DNA of 64,000 bases from positions 16,291 through 80,290 of the forward strand of contig DATGGU010000036.1 in assembly GCA_035308365.1 (NCBI GenBank), read 5' to 3'. The DNA comes from PALSA-505 sp035308365. Its GTDB lineage: Bacteria; Actinomycetota; Actinomycetes; Streptosporangiales; Streptosporangiaceae. Below are positions 52,901 to 61,104 of this stretch, piece after piece. How positions within the stretch are numbered: position 1 is the first letter of the stretch; each line of letters opens with the position of its first letter. Under the pieces are notes generated by a model. It ran no database searches and was not told the origin of the DNA. It was given only the letters and a program-made list of their open reading frames with translations. The position numbers were made by a program, and so were the translations under genes.

Positions 52901-54758
52901 CGCCGTCCGCGCCATCGGGCCACCGCGCGGTGAGAAGCGGCTGGCCGCGTACTACGTGCCGGCCGGCGGCGCCCGGACCGGCGCCGCGGAGCTTCGCGAG
53001 CGGCTGCGCGCCGTGCTGCCCGGCTACCTCGTGCCCACGACCTTCACCGAGCTGACCGCGCTTCCGCTGTCCGCCAACGGCAAGGTCGACCGTAAGGCAC
53101 TGCCGGACCCGCAGCCGCCCGGGCCCACCGCCGTGGCCGCTGCCGGTGCGCGGCCGGGGGACGAGCTCGAGGAGTCGCTCGCCCGTGTGTGGGAACACGT
53201 GCTCGGCGTCGAGAGTGTCGGGCCCAACGACAATTTCTTCGAGCTCGGCGGCACGTCGCTGGTGGGCATCAGGCTGCTGGCCCAGCTGGAGTCCGCGCTG
53301 GGAGTGCGGATCCCGCTGGTGCGGCTGTTCGAGGCGCCGACCGTGGCGGCGCTCGCGGCCGCGGTGCGCGACCGCCGGCCCGGCGACGGGCCCGGGGCTG
53401 ACGCCGGGCCGCAGGTGCTGGTACCCGACCCGGCACGCCGTCACGAGCCGTTTCCGCTCACCGACATCCAGGAGGCGTACTGGCTCGGCCGAAGGGCTTT
53501 GCTCGAGCTCGGCGGCGTCGCCCCGCACAGCTACAGCGAGACGGACGTCCGCGGGCTCGACCTGGACCGGCTGGAGCGCGCGATCCAGATGCTGGTCGAG
53601 CGGCACGACGCACTTCGCACCGTCGTGCTGCCCGGCGGGTACCAGCAGGTGCTCACCGGCCTGCCGCGCTACCGCGTGCCGCGCACCGACCTCAGGGATC
53701 GCGAGCCGGGCGAGGCCCGGGCCGCACTCGACCAGATACGCGACCGGATGTCCCATCACGTCCATTCGCCGGACCGCTGGCCGCTGTTCGCCGTCGAAGC
53801 CACCCGCCTGCCGGGCGACCGCACGCGGCTGCACGTCAGCGTCGACCTCCTCGTCGCCGACGCGTACAGCTTCCGCATCCTTCAGCGCGAGCTTTTGGCG
53901 CTGTACCAGGGCGGGACGGAACTGGCCGAGCTGGGCTGCACGTTCCGCGACTACGTCGAAGCGGCACGGCACCTGCGAAAGGGCGCACGCTACCGGCTGG
54001 CGGAGACTTACTGGCGCGAGCGCCTGGCCGGCCTGCCGCCCGCACCCAGGCTCCCGCTGCGGCGCGACCTCGCCGAGCTCGCCCGGCCGAGGTTCCGGCG
54101 GCTCACCGGCCGCCTGGACGCGCCCTCCTGGGCATTCCTGAAGCGCAGCGCGGCCGAGCACAACCTGACCCCCTCTGGCGCGCTGTGCGCGGCGTTCGCC
54201 GACGTTCTCGCCCTGTGGAGCCAGCAGAGCCGGTTCACCGTGAACCTGACGACGTTCAACCGGCCACCGCTGCACCCCGGCATCGGCGGCATCGTCGGCG
54301 ACTTCACGTCCACCACCTTGCTGGCCGTTGACGCCAGCGATGCCACGTTCACGGCGCGGGCCAGGAAGCTGCAGGAACAGATCTTCCGCGATCTCGAACA
54401 CCGGGATTTCAGCGGCGTCGCGGTCCTGCGGCTGATGCGCGCGGCGCGGGCCGGCCGCCGCGCGGACGTGATCGCACCGGTCGTCTTCACCAGCGCGCTG
54501 GTGCCCGAGCCGGCCGGCCCGGGCGCCGCGGCGGTGTGGGACGCGGCGCCGGTCTACAGCGTCAGCCAGACGCCGCAGGTTCTTCTCGATCACCAGGTCT
54601 ACGAGCACGACGGCGAGCTCGTCTACACATGGGACCACGTGGACGAGGCGTTCCCCCCGACGATGATCGACGCAATGTTCGACGCGTACGGACGATTGCT
54701 GCGGTCGCTGATCACAGATGGCAACTACTGGAAGGCTGGGCCGGGATGGACGGGCTGA
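46947..54758 (+). CDS. BlmIV-like NRPS: C-A(beta-Ala)-PCP-Cy-A(Cys)-PCP-Cy
   Basis: 2603 aa from ATG 46947; TTG 46896 is also in frame and a GAGGAGG at 46996-47002 has no good start behind it, so the start is uncertain. Domains: C with HHIATDGWS (residue about 180); A1 with YTSGSTGRPKG (about 640) and NGKIDRSRLP (about 977); PCP GGHSI (about 1031); Cy1 with FPLTDVQQAYW and DFLIADALS (about 1232); A2 with FTSGSTGMPKG (about 1706); PCP GGTSL (about 2100); Cy2 with DLLVADAYS (about 2300). By-eye pocket codes are V-D-W-V-T-S-L-G-D-K for A1, near the beta-alanine code of BlmIV, and D-L-Y-N-L-S-L-I-W-K for A2, the cysteine code. It should build beta-alanyl-thiazoline and hand it to a second cysteine on the next protein. 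A TTA codon lies at 48573-48575. Confidence 0.95.
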   Translation: MVALCASVRTTACAPARGGTTTATELTSKRPRPVAHAEITPASARIAAPLSFGQQRMWVLSQLARTDCALNLVMPVRLRGRLNLVAIRQAFGDVVARHDVLRAPIAIRDGEPVQLPAAHRDVPVQIVDLRPLPPDAAGERADWLLRRELERPFDLTAGLPIRVTAITRSAADHLIVVAMHHIATDGWSMGLLAGEITTLYRAFGDGRPGPLAGTPSIQYRDYARWQRARSQAGGLPELAQRLSGVAAAELPSDRPRPSEPRHIAATWTYALRPSLVSRLRDLRRREGGSLFMLVLTALMTVIYRLSGHDDVVVGTLAAGRTRPEFEPLIGYLGNVLVIPARFGAQVPFRDMWRRVREECVAAYARQDIAYEVLLERVRPAGAGPLVRVVCVMQQGAPELDLPGIAAEPVDVAHRTALFDITVELREQAAGLQVAIQYDVELFDAATIQLIGRYLRGVLESAASGPDTPCGEIALGPAAPPLPSPQPAGRAGEAGCIHELFEEQAARTPDAIAVAYKASALTYRCLNERANRLARRLQSAGAGLECKVGICLDRSPECVIALLAVLKAGAAYVPLDPGYPAERLACMLADAGARCLIAPAAAAGRFGDAAPPLVIDPYDPATYAYPAGNLGLRVSPDNLAYVMYTSGSTGRPKGVLGLHRGALNRCRWMWRAHPFTAGERCCQRTSLSFVDSVWEVFGALLRGVTTVVIDADTARDPVRLAGEVADAAVSRIVVVPSQLRTLLDTVPGLAERAAALRTWTVSGERLPAGLAARFHQVLPGRVLLNLYGSTEVAGDATAARIGPGSTWVTIGHPIDGVTATVHGRPGQAEPPLAAGELCVSGAALARGYHRRPGETAARFQPAPAGSAPGARTFRTGDRVRARPDGALEFLGRLDDQVKIRGYRVEPGEVEEALARHPAVSQAAVTTWPDGDGTPVLAGYAVLGTQCPAEQIRSFLRTVLPPHLVPSALVIVGALPLLPNGKIDRSRLPAPAAADAGPPSPPRTPEQRAVADVFAELLPIRWRSVHDDFFTLGGHSILATTAVHRLQQRCGATVTLRDLFDAPTIAGLAERIARPGPGGPAPQASGETFRPVVADPDAWYEPFPLTDVQQAYWIGRDPGFELGNIATHAYFEIDAGELDIGRLTAAVRRLVDRHPALRTVVRPDGTQVVLRSVPAYRIPVTDLRDAAPAEADRQLAATRRDMSHEVLPADRWPLFGVRATMRAGGRTRLHVSIDFLIADALSVQILMRELGTLYHRPEVEFEPLTLTFRDCVVAQLAGRGTPGYERSVRYWRARLAELPAGPKLPLARSPASVALPRFERLAGQLPAADWARLREQASRAGITPAAAVLAAFTEVLTAWSERAHYTLMLTLFNRHVDHPQVHGVIGDFTSLTLLEVDHRAGGSFLARARRLQERMWADLDHRAMSGVSVAREWTRLHGGRPGLLAPVVFTSNLGVGAAGDDVPELGERGYSVTQTPQLYLDHQVAETPAGLALNWDVVTELFPPGLAGDMFAAYTALLGRLAAEPQQWDTPVRGLLPAASQRRRAAANATATARPAACLHTLVADAARRSPDAVAVITPDGLLRYAEIRARAARVANKLRAHGTRRGDLVGVAMTAGWEQVVAVVGITACGAAYVPLDPELPAERLGQLSRHTRVRHILTQARLRGDLRARVGAAALLAVDDDAEWAGFADGLPEQPLDGDALAYVIFTSGSTGMPKGVMISHRGAVNTILDLNSRFGVGPGDRVLGLSSLSFDLSVYDIFGTLAAGGALVIPRHERRRDPGHWISLAGQAGVTVWNSVPALMGLAAGHPGALDAGGLAGLRLVLLSGDWIPLDLPGRVRGVAPSAQVVSLGGATEASIWSICHPIGQVDPGWNSVPYGRPLANQRMHVLDGWLEPRPDWVPGDLYIAGDGVALGYLRDPARTAQSFVPHPRTGERLYRTGDIARYGHDGTIEFLGRGDLQVKISGYRVELGEIEAALGRVPGVAACAVRAIGPPRGEKRLAAYYVPAGGARTGAAELRERLRAVLPGYLVPTTFTELTALPLSANGKVDRKALPDPQPPGPTAVAAAGARPGDELEESLARVWEHVLGVESVGPNDNFFELGGTSLVGIRLLAQLESALGVRIPLVRLFEAPTVAALAAAVRDRRPGDGPGADAGPQVLVPDPARRHEPFPLTDIQEAYWLGRRALLELGGVAPHSYSETDVRGLDLDRLERAIQMLVERHDALRTVVLPGGYQQVLTGLPRYRVPRTDLRDREPGEARAALDQIRDRMSHHVHSPDRWPLFAVEATRLPGDRTRLHVSVDLLVADAYSFRILQRELLALYQGGTELAELGCTFRDYVEAARHLRKGARYRLAETYWRERLAGLPPAPRLPLRRDLAELARPRFRRLTGRLDAPSWAFLKRSAAEHNLTPSGALCAAFADVLALWSQQSRFTVNLTTFNRPPLHPGIGGIVGDFTSTTLLAVDASDATFTARARKLQEQIFRDLEHRDFSGVAVLRLMRAARAGRRADVIAPVVFTSALVPEPAGPGAAAVWDAAPVYSVSQTPQVLLDHQVYEHDGELVYTWDHVDEAFPPTMIDAMFDAYGRLLRSLITDGNYWKAGPGWTG

Positions 54759-57469
54759 ACTCCGCTGCGCGCCTGCTGCTTGCCCCGGACCAGCAGCAGC
54801 TATGGGACCAGGTCAACAACACGGCCACCGACACGCCCGAGACGACGATCTGGGCGTCGTTCGCCGCGACCGCACGCGCCCAGCCGCAGCGGCCCGCGGT
54901 CATCGCGGCCGGCCGGACGCTGACCTACGGTGAACTGAGCGCGCTCGCGAGCGCGATCGGGGAACAGCTCAGCGGCCCGGCGGAGGGCCCGGGCCGCCGC
55001 GCGGTGACCATCTGCGCCGAGCCAGGCTGGGAACAGGCCGTCGCCATGCTCGCGGCCTGGTGCGCGGGCCTTCCATTCCACGCCGTCGGGCCAGAGCTCA
55101 CCCAGCCGGCCCGGTGGCGGGCGCTCGGCGAGGCAGGCAGCGACACCGTCCTCACCCAGTCCTGGCTGGAACAGCGTCTGCAGTGGCCGGACGGGACAAC
55201 GCGGATCGCGGTCGATGCCGTGCCCGCCGGGAACTCCCGGCCGGCGCCTGAGGGCCGCGGTGGCGCATGCGAACCGGGCACACCCGCCTGCCTGCTCGCC
55301 CCCGAAACGCAGCCGGGCACGCTCACCGCCGTGACGCACGACGCCCTCATGTGCACGATCAGCGACCTGAGCAAGCGCTTCGGCATCACGGCCAGCGACC
55401 GCATACTCGCCGTGTCGCCCCTGGGCACCGACGTATCGGTGTACGCGATGGCCAGCACGCTGGCGACCGGGGGAAGCGTGGTCATTCCCGAAGACATCGA
55501 CCTTCGCTCACCCGCGGCGTGGGTCTCGCTGATGCAGCAGCACGGGGTGACCGTCTGGCACTCGCCCCCGGCGCTCACCGCGGTGCTCGCCGAGCACCTT
55601 CAGGCCAGAGGTGAAGGGGTGCCCGAGACGCTCAGGCTCGCCTTGCTCGGCGGAGAGCCGCTGGCCCCGGCGCTCGTCACCCGGTTCCGGCGTGCCGCCG
55701 GAAGGCCGCTGCGCATTGCCAATCTCGGCAGCTGCATACCCGCGGGGCTCTGGGTGAGCTGCCTGGAGGTCGGCGAGCCCGGTGTACGCCGCGGGCACGT
55801 CCCGGTGGGCGCCCCGCTGGCCGGCAAGCACGTGTACGTCCTCGGCGAAGCGATGACACTGTGCCCGGTATGGGTCACCGGCCGGCTGTACGCCGGTGGG
55901 CGCGGGCTCCCCACCGGCAGGTGGGCGCGGACGGAGGACTTCACCGTCTACCCGGCAACCGGGGAGACGCTGTACCGGACGGACCTGACCGGCCGGGTCC
56001 TCCCCGACGGGGCCATCGAGGTGGTAGGCGAGCCGGCGGCGTACATCGAGGTCGGCGGCCACCCGCTCAACCTGCGCGACGTGGAGGCTCACCTGGCCGC
56101 GCACGAGGCTGTCGCGGCCACCGCCGTCGTCCCCGGGGGTGCGGGCTCCATCGCCTTTGCCAAGCTCGTCGCCGGGGCAGCGGTGACCAGCGCTGAACTG
56201 GGCGATTACCTGCGCACCAAGATGTCTCCCTATCTGCTTCCCGAGCGGGTGGACCTCGTCGCCTCGTTTCCGCTCACGCCGGGCGGCCGCATCGACCGGA
56301 CGGCCATGTCCGCGATGGCGCAGTCCTCGGCCAGCGCACCGGCCGGCCAGCAAGCGCCCGCGACCGCGATCCCCGAGGGTGTCACGGAACGCATTTGCCA
56401 GCTTGCGGCTCGCGTCCTCGGCGTGTCCGACGTGGAGCCCGCGATGAACCTGCTCGACCTGGGCGCCACGTCGGTCCAGCTGGTGCGGCTCGCCGTCGAG
56501 GTCGAGCAGGAGCTGGGCATCCAGGTCGACGTCGAGGAACTGCTACGCTTCCCGTCCGTCCTGGCAGTGGCCAGATTCGCGGCCGTGGGTGATGGGGCCG
56601 GCGCCGAAAGCCCGGACGGCCGCGCTGCCCCCGCCGCGGCCGCCGCGCCCGCCGCGCCGGAGCCGGGGGTCCCGGCGGCGCCCTCGCTGATACTGGATCC
56701 GGTCCAGCGGATGACCTTCAAGGACGGGCGGCCGGGCATCCGGCGTGATCTGGACACGTTGCCAGCATCCGGCCTTGGCGGCCAAGAGCCCGGCGGCGGC
56801 CAGCGCCGGTTCCTGCGGCGGCGTACCCACCGCAGCTTCGGCGCGGCGCCCGTGCCGGCCGCCGCCGTCGGCGAACTGCTGGGCGTGCTGCGAAGCCACG
56901 ATCCCGCGACATCCGGCGATCACAGCGCCGAGCCGAAGTACGGCTACCCGTCCGCGGGAAGCCTGTACCCGGTCCAGACCTACCTCACGATCGCCCCGGG
57001 CCGGGTGGACGGGCTGGCCGACGGCTCCTACTACTACCATCCGGCCCGGCACAGGCTCATCTCGCTCTGCCCGGACGCGGTGGTCGAACCCGCCGACCAT
57101 GCCTGGATCAACCGTGCGGCCTTCCGGTCGTCCGCGTTCACGGTCTACCTCGTTGCCCAGTTCGGCGCGATCACGCCCATGTACGGCAACCGGGCCCGCG
57201 ACTACTGCCTCATCGAGGCGGGCGCCATGTGCCAGCTTCTCATGACGGCCGCCGCCGATCTCGGTTTGGGGCTGTGCCCCATCGGCGAGATGGAAACCGC
57301 CCGTATCCTTCCCTACCTGAGCCTGACCGGGGACCAAGAGCTGCTGCACAGCCTGCTCGGCGGCGGGCTGCCCGAAAACAGCGCAAACGCGGGCGAGGAG
57401 GCCGCGATGCTCGCGCGGCTGCGCACACTGCCACCGGACGGTATTCGCGCCGGGCAGGAGCGGCCATGA
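54746..57469 (+). CDS. BlmIII-like NRPS: degenerate A-PCP-thiazoline oxidase
   Basis: 907 aa, overlapping the upstream NRPS by 13 bases. Residues about 30-530 are an A domain without its core: the P-loop region reads CLLAPETQPGTLTAVT, A5 is missing and A10 is GGRIDR without lysine. The PCP has DLGATSVQLV with serine (about residue 575). Residues about 690-890 are a SagB/McbC-type FMN oxidase (RRTHRSFG, YGYPSAGSLYPVQTYL, LMTAAADLGLGLCPIG) that oxidises thiazolines to thiazoles. Bleomycin BlmIII has the same order, its A domain is inactive and its PCP is loaded by the BlmIV cysteine A domain; I infer the same here. Overlapping start and stop codons suggest coupled translation. Confidence 0.95.
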   Translation: MDGLNSAARLLLAPDQQQLWDQVNNTATDTPETTIWASFAATARAQPQRPAVIAAGRTLTYGELSALASAIGEQLSGPAEGPGRRAVTICAEPGWEQAVAMLAAWCAGLPFHAVGPELTQPARWRALGEAGSDTVLTQSWLEQRLQWPDGTTRIAVDAVPAGNSRPAPEGRGGACEPGTPACLLAPETQPGTLTAVTHDALMCTISDLSKRFGITASDRILAVSPLGTDVSVYAMASTLATGGSVVIPEDIDLRSPAAWVSLMQQHGVTVWHSPPALTAVLAEHLQARGEGVPETLRLALLGGEPLAPALVTRFRRAAGRPLRIANLGSCIPAGLWVSCLEVGEPGVRRGHVPVGAPLAGKHVYVLGEAMTLCPVWVTGRLYAGGRGLPTGRWARTEDFTVYPATGETLYRTDLTGRVLPDGAIEVVGEPAAYIEVGGHPLNLRDVEAHLAAHEAVAATAVVPGGAGSIAFAKLVAGAAVTSAELGDYLRTKMSPYLLPERVDLVASFPLTPGGRIDRTAMSAMAQSSASAPAGQQAPATAIPEGVTERICQLAARVLGVSDVEPAMNLLDLGATSVQLVRLAVEVEQELGIQVDVEELLRFPSVLAVARFAAVGDGAGAESPDGRAAPAAAAAPAAPEPGVPAAPSLILDPVQRMTFKDGRPGIRRDLDTLPASGLGGQEPGGGQRRFLRRRTHRSFGAAPVPAAAVGELLGVLRSHDPATSGDHSAEPKYGYPSAGSLYPVQTYLTIAPGRVDGLADGSYYYHPARHRLISLCPDAVVEPADHAWINRAAFRSSAFTVYLVAQFGAITPMYGNRARDYCLIEAGAMCQLLMTAAADLGLGLCPIGEMETARILPYLSLTGDQELLHSLLGGGLPENSANAGEEAAMLARLRTLPPDGIRAGQERP

Positions 57470-58506
57470 GCACCGCGCAGGCCGGGTTCGCCCGCGGGCG
57501 GCGCCAGGAGGTTCCCGCGTCATCCGCTGATTGGGTGCGGCCAGCCGCCGGCGGCGGGCCGCCACTCGAGGTGCACCCGTCGGCCGACGTGAATCTCGAG
57601 GCCTGGGCACTGGCCCATTCCGGCCAGGTCAGTTCCTGGCTCGCCCGGCACGGCGCGGTGTTGTTCACCGGATTCGGCATCGGGCTGGACGAGTTCCCCC
57701 GCGTCGCTGCCGCGCTGGCCGGCCCGGCGGTCGAGTACCGCGAACGGTCCTCGCCGCGGACGCAACTCGCGCCGGGTGTGTACACCTCGACCGACCATCC
57801 GGCAGACCAGCCGATCGCCCTGCACAACGAGAACTCCTATCAGTGCTCGTTCCCGGCGCGGCTGGTCTTCTGCTGCCTGGAGCCGGCCGAACGAGGCGGG
57901 GCGACCCCCCTGGCCGACTGCCGCCGCGTCCTCGCCCGGATCGATCCCGCCGTCGTCGCGGCGTTCCGGCGCAGGGGCGTGCGGTATGTGCGCAACTACG
58001 GGCGCGGGGTGGGACTGTCGTGGCAGGAGGCGTTCCAGGAGACGAGCCCGGCCCGCGTGACCGAATACTGCCGGGCGCGGTCCATCGCCCCCGAATGGCG
58101 GCTGCCGGGCGAGTTGCGGACCGTGCAGGTACGGCCCGCCACGGCCGTGCACCCGGTGACGCGGCAGGAGGTGTGGTTCAACCATGCCGCCTTTTTCCAC
58201 GTGTCGAGCCTCGAGCCGGGGCTTGCCGCCGCGTTGCTCGAGCAATTCGGTGAGGCTGGCCTTCCGGCCAACACCTACTACGGCGACGGGGGCCGGATCG
58301 AGCCCGAGACGCTCGCCGGTATCCGGGCCGCGTACGCGTCCGAGACCGTCGCGGTGCCGTGGCGGCGGGGAGACATCCTGCTCATCGACAACCTGCTCGT
58401 CGCGCACGGACGGGAGCCGTTCACCGGACGCAGGCGAGTCATCGTCAGCATGGCCGGAACCGTGGACCGTGCGGACCTCCCCACCCATGATGGAGCGGCC
58501 CGGTGA
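57466..58506 (+). CDS. SyrP/TauD-like Fe(II)/2-oxoglutarate oxygenase
   Basis: 346 aa; ATG overlaps the NRPS stop (ATGA). IALHNENSYQCSFPARLVFCC contains the H-x-E iron pair, VAHGREPFTGRRRVIVSM contains the distal His and the cosubstrate Arg, and GGATPLADCRRVL and NYGRGVGLSWQEAF are SyrP-type segments. SyrP-like enzymes beta-hydroxylate carrier-bound amino acids, usually Asp, and the bleomycin cluster has a related oxygenase gene. Placement directly after the A*-PCP-Ox gene favours an amino-acid-hydroxylation role. It belongs to a different oxygenase family from the two Asp/Asn-hydroxylase-like proteins nearby. Confidence 0.9.
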   Translation: MSTAQAGFARGRRQEVPASSADWVRPAAGGGPPLEVHPSADVNLEAWALAHSGQVSSWLARHGAVLFTGFGIGLDEFPRVAAALAGPAVEYRERSSPRTQLAPGVYTSTDHPADQPIALHNENSYQCSFPARLVFCCLEPAERGGATPLADCRRVLARIDPAVVAAFRRRGVRYVRNYGRGVGLSWQEAFQETSPARVTEYCRARSIAPEWRLPGELRTVQVRPATAVHPVTRQEVWFNHAAFFHVSSLEPGLAAALLEQFGEAGLPANTYYGDGGRIEPETLAGIRAAYASETVAVPWRRGDILLIDNLLVAHGREPFTGRRRVIVSMAGTVDRADLPTHDGAAR

Positions 58507-59933
58507 CCCCGCGACTGACGCCGGTCCCGCCCGGCGGGGAACCCGCGCCGGCTGGCCCCGGGCCGCAGGCGGTGCGCGACGAGCCGCCGCGGGAACTGTC
58601 CGCCATCCAGGAGGTGCTGTGGACCGGCCGGCGTGACCATGGCGTGCTGGGTGCGGCCGCCCGGGGGTTGCGCCTGACCGGTTCGGTCCACGAGGAGATG
58701 CTGATGTCGGCGATCGGCGAGGTCGCCGCGGCGATCCCGGTTCTGCGCGCCGGAATCATCACCGGCGCTGGCGGGCCGGTGATGATTCCCGACGGCCCGG
58801 TGCCAGCGGTCAGCACGGCCCGGGTGACCGGCTCACCCGCCGAACGCGACCAGCGGAGCACCGATATCCTCTCCGCGGACCGCGACACCGTGCCGGACCT
58901 GGCCCGAGACCCGTTGGTACGGTTCCACATCATCCGCACCGCGCCGGACGAGACCGTGCTAGGGCTGGTCGCGGACCCGCTCGTGCTGGACCTGCGTTCG
59001 GTGTATCTCGTGCTCGGCGCCGTGATGCAGGCGTACTTCGGCCGGTTCCGTCCCGCGGAGTACCCGCCGTACGAGCAGACCGCGGACGAAACCGCGAGCC
59101 GGTCACGGCTGGCGTGGTGGGCCAAGCGGCTCGCGGCCTGGGACCGCGAGCCGGGCCCGGACGGCGCCGGCGCCGCTGGTCCGGCCGCGGCAACCGGTGA
59201 GCGGTACGCCACGCTCGAACTGGACCTGGCGGCCGCGCGCTGGGCCCGGCTCAGCGAGGTCGCCGGCGATGCGGGAAACAGCGGCTCGGCCGCCGTGATC
59301 GCGCTGCTGGTGTGGTGGCTGGTGGCACGCGGTTCACGAGCCCGGCCCTCCGTCTTCGCGAGCACGCTCGACCTGCGCGAGTACCGCGGGCTAGGCCCGG
59401 TCATCGGGCCGCTGACGGACCGGGTGGTATTCCAGGTGGACCTGGACGGGTACGCGGGCATGACGTTCCGCGACCTCGTGCGGCGGGCACACGCGGGCGT
59501 CCTCGACGCTGTCATCCACTACGTTCCGTACCGCGACCTGGTGACCGGTGGCGCCGCGGGCGGCCAGCCCGGGCCCATTCGCCCGGCGCGGCTGTGGGAC
59601 ATCGCCGTGCACTACTGCCGGCTGCCGCCCGCCAGCGCGCACACCCGCGGCGAGCGGGCCCTGGCCAGCCGGGGCCTGTCCATCGAGCTGTTCCGCGAAT
59701 CGGCGCTCGCCCGGGCCGGGCTGGCCATGCCCGGAGGGACGGGCGACGGCACCAGTGCTGACGTGCACATCGCTGAGTCCGGCACCGGCATGGCCCTGGT
59801 GGTGAACTTCGACGCCCGGGCCTGGCCGGCCGCTGACGTCGCCAGCATGCTGCGCGGAATCGACGAGATGGTCAGCACCGTGATCACCGATCCAGCGACC
59901 CTCCTATCGCGGGCGACCGATGGCAGGCTCTGA
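58503..59933 (+). CDS. Discrete condensation-like protein without the His motif
   Basis: 476 aa. The layout is that of a single C domain (LSAIQEVLWTGRRDHGVL at the start, VIALLVWWLVARGSRARPSVFAS and LGPVIGPLTDRVVFQVDLDG in the middle). The HHxxxDG site reads LVADPLVLDLRS, so the catalytic histidine is gone. It starts within a 4-base overlap of the oxygenase gene. Bleomycin clusters have discrete C proteins (BlmII, BlmXI), one of which is thought to attach the terminal amine; this one is in the matching place but may be non-catalytic, for example a recruiting domain. It ends 14 bases inside the GT9 gene. Confidence 0.85.
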   Translation: MTPRLTPVPPGGEPAPAGPGPQAVRDEPPRELSAIQEVLWTGRRDHGVLGAAARGLRLTGSVHEEMLMSAIGEVAAAIPVLRAGIITGAGGPVMIPDGPVPAVSTARVTGSPAERDQRSTDILSADRDTVPDLARDPLVRFHIIRTAPDETVLGLVADPLVLDLRSVYLVLGAVMQAYFGRFRPAEYPPYEQTADETASRSRLAWWAKRLAAWDREPGPDGAGAAGPAAATGERYATLELDLAAARWARLSEVAGDAGNSGSAAVIALLVWWLVARGSRARPSVFASTLDLREYRGLGPVIGPLTDRVVFQVDLDGYAGMTFRDLVRRAHAGVLDAVIHYVPYRDLVTGGAAGGQPGPIRPARLWDIAVHYCRLPPASAHTRGERALASRGLSIELFRESALARAGLAMPGGTGDGTSADVHIAESGTGMALVVNFDARAWPAADVASMLRGIDEMVSTVITDPATLLSRATDGRL

Positions 59934-61104
59934 CAGGGACTGCGACGGGCGGCCCGGCCGGATACGCCGGATATGCGTCTTCGCCCGGCTATGGGAACCG
60001 GGCCTCGGCGACCTGATGCAGCGCAACATATTCCTTGCGCTGCTGCGCCGCGCCTGCCCGCAGGCCGAGGTGGTACACATCGTCGGCCGTGCGCACGCCG
60101 AGCAGTTCGCGGAGTTCTTCGCTGGCCACTCGTACGCAACCGGCATCCTCACCTGCCCGGACTACGGCGACGACGACCAGTCGCGGTGGCGGGAGTTCCT
60201 TCGCGAGCTGGCCGCCGCCGCCTTCGATTGCTGTGTGGTGGACCCCGACAGCAGGGGGCTGGGCGCCGAGCACGCGGCCCGCTGCGGCATCGGCATCCGG
60301 ATCGGCTTCGCCACCGGTGGGCGCGAGGATGCGTTCCTCACCGAGCCGATCCGGCTTCCGCGGCCGATATTCGGCCTGCCAGACCTGTTCGACTACGCAC
60401 AGGGCTTTGCCCGTGCGCTCGGCATGGAGCCGCCCGGCGTCGCCGACGTCGTGCCGCCGTTCCGCTATCGCCGCGAACCGGTACGGCTGCTCCCAGCGCC
60501 CGTTGTCGCGATCCACCCCGGCGGCGCCCCGCACTGGAACCGGCGGTGGCCGCTGGACCGGTACGGTGCCCTGTGCCGGGCCCTGGCGAGCTCGGACGGT
60601 GCCTCATTCGTGCTGCTCGGGGCGGCCAACGAGAAACCAGACCTGTGCGCGCTGCGGGACGCGGCCGGCCGCGGGACGGCGGCGGTGCCGGTGGAGATCT
60701 GCGCGGGGGAGTCGCTCAGCCGGCTGGCCAGCGTGATCGAGCAGGCCGACGTGCTGGTTGGCAACGACTCCGCGCCCGCACACGTGGCGGCGGCGCTTGG
60801 CATACCGTCGGTCGTGCTCTACGGGCCGGGCGTAACCGAGTTCCTGTGGACCCGCGTATACCGCCGCCACCACGGGATCAACCGCCACTACGACTGCCAG
60901 ACCGTGCGAAACCTGCCGCGCGGCCCGGGAACGACGACGATGCCGTGCCGGTTCTCCTGCCATTATCCGTACGTATCCGCCGAAGGCCCGTATCCACGGT
61001 GCCTCACCGACATAGAGGTGGACGAGGTGCACCGCGCGGTTCGCAGTTGCCTGACCACGATCGCGGCCACCCCGGCCGCAAGCCGCCTGATGGACCCGGC
61101 ATGA
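59920..61104 (+). CDS. GT9-family glycosyltransferase (heptosyltransferase-like), copy 1
   Basis: 394 aa. GLGDLMQRNIFLALLRRACP at the N-terminus and VVAIHPGGAPHWNRRWPLDRY and LVGNDSAPAHVAAALGIPSVVLYGP in the C-terminal half are the GT-B, ADP-heptose:LPS heptosyltransferase signature. From memory, the bleomycin sugar glycosyltransferase BlmE is of this kind, and this gene, like it, lies next to a carbamoyltransferase. It therefore probably attaches the core sugar to the peptide. It uses a soluble nucleotide-sugar donor in the cytoplasm. The C-terminal Cys-rich part (CRFSCHYPYV) is unusual. Confidence 0.88.
   Translation: MAGSDRDCDGRPGRIRRICVFARLWEPGLGDLMQRNIFLALLRRACPQAEVVHIVGRAHAEQFAEFFAGHSYATGILTCPDYGDDDQSRWREFLRELAAAAFDCCVVDPDSRGLGAEHAARCGIGIRIGFATGGREDAFLTEPIRLPRPIFGLPDLFDYAQGFARALGMEPPGVADVVPPFRYRREPVRLLPAPVVAIHPGGAPHWNRRWPLDRYGALCRALASSDGASFVLLGAANEKPDLCALRDAAGRGTAAVPVEICAGESLSRLASVIEQADVLVGNDSAPAHVAAALGIPSVVLYGPGVTEFLWTRVYRRHHGINRHYDCQTVRNLPRGPGTTTMPCRFSCHYPYVSAEGPYPRCLTDIEVDEVHRAVRSCLTTIAATPAASRLMDPA

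Noticed and set aside
49938..54638. 1566-codon open frame antisense to the large NRPS
   Set aside because: High-GC DNA gives long open antisense frames. The translation is rich in Arg, Gly and Pro with no domain, while the opposite strand has clear NRPS motifs.
59973..61100. 376-codon upstream extension of carbamoyltransferase D
   Set aside because: It is the GT9 gene read in another frame; the ATG at 61101 overlaps the GT9 stop as expected for a coupled operon.
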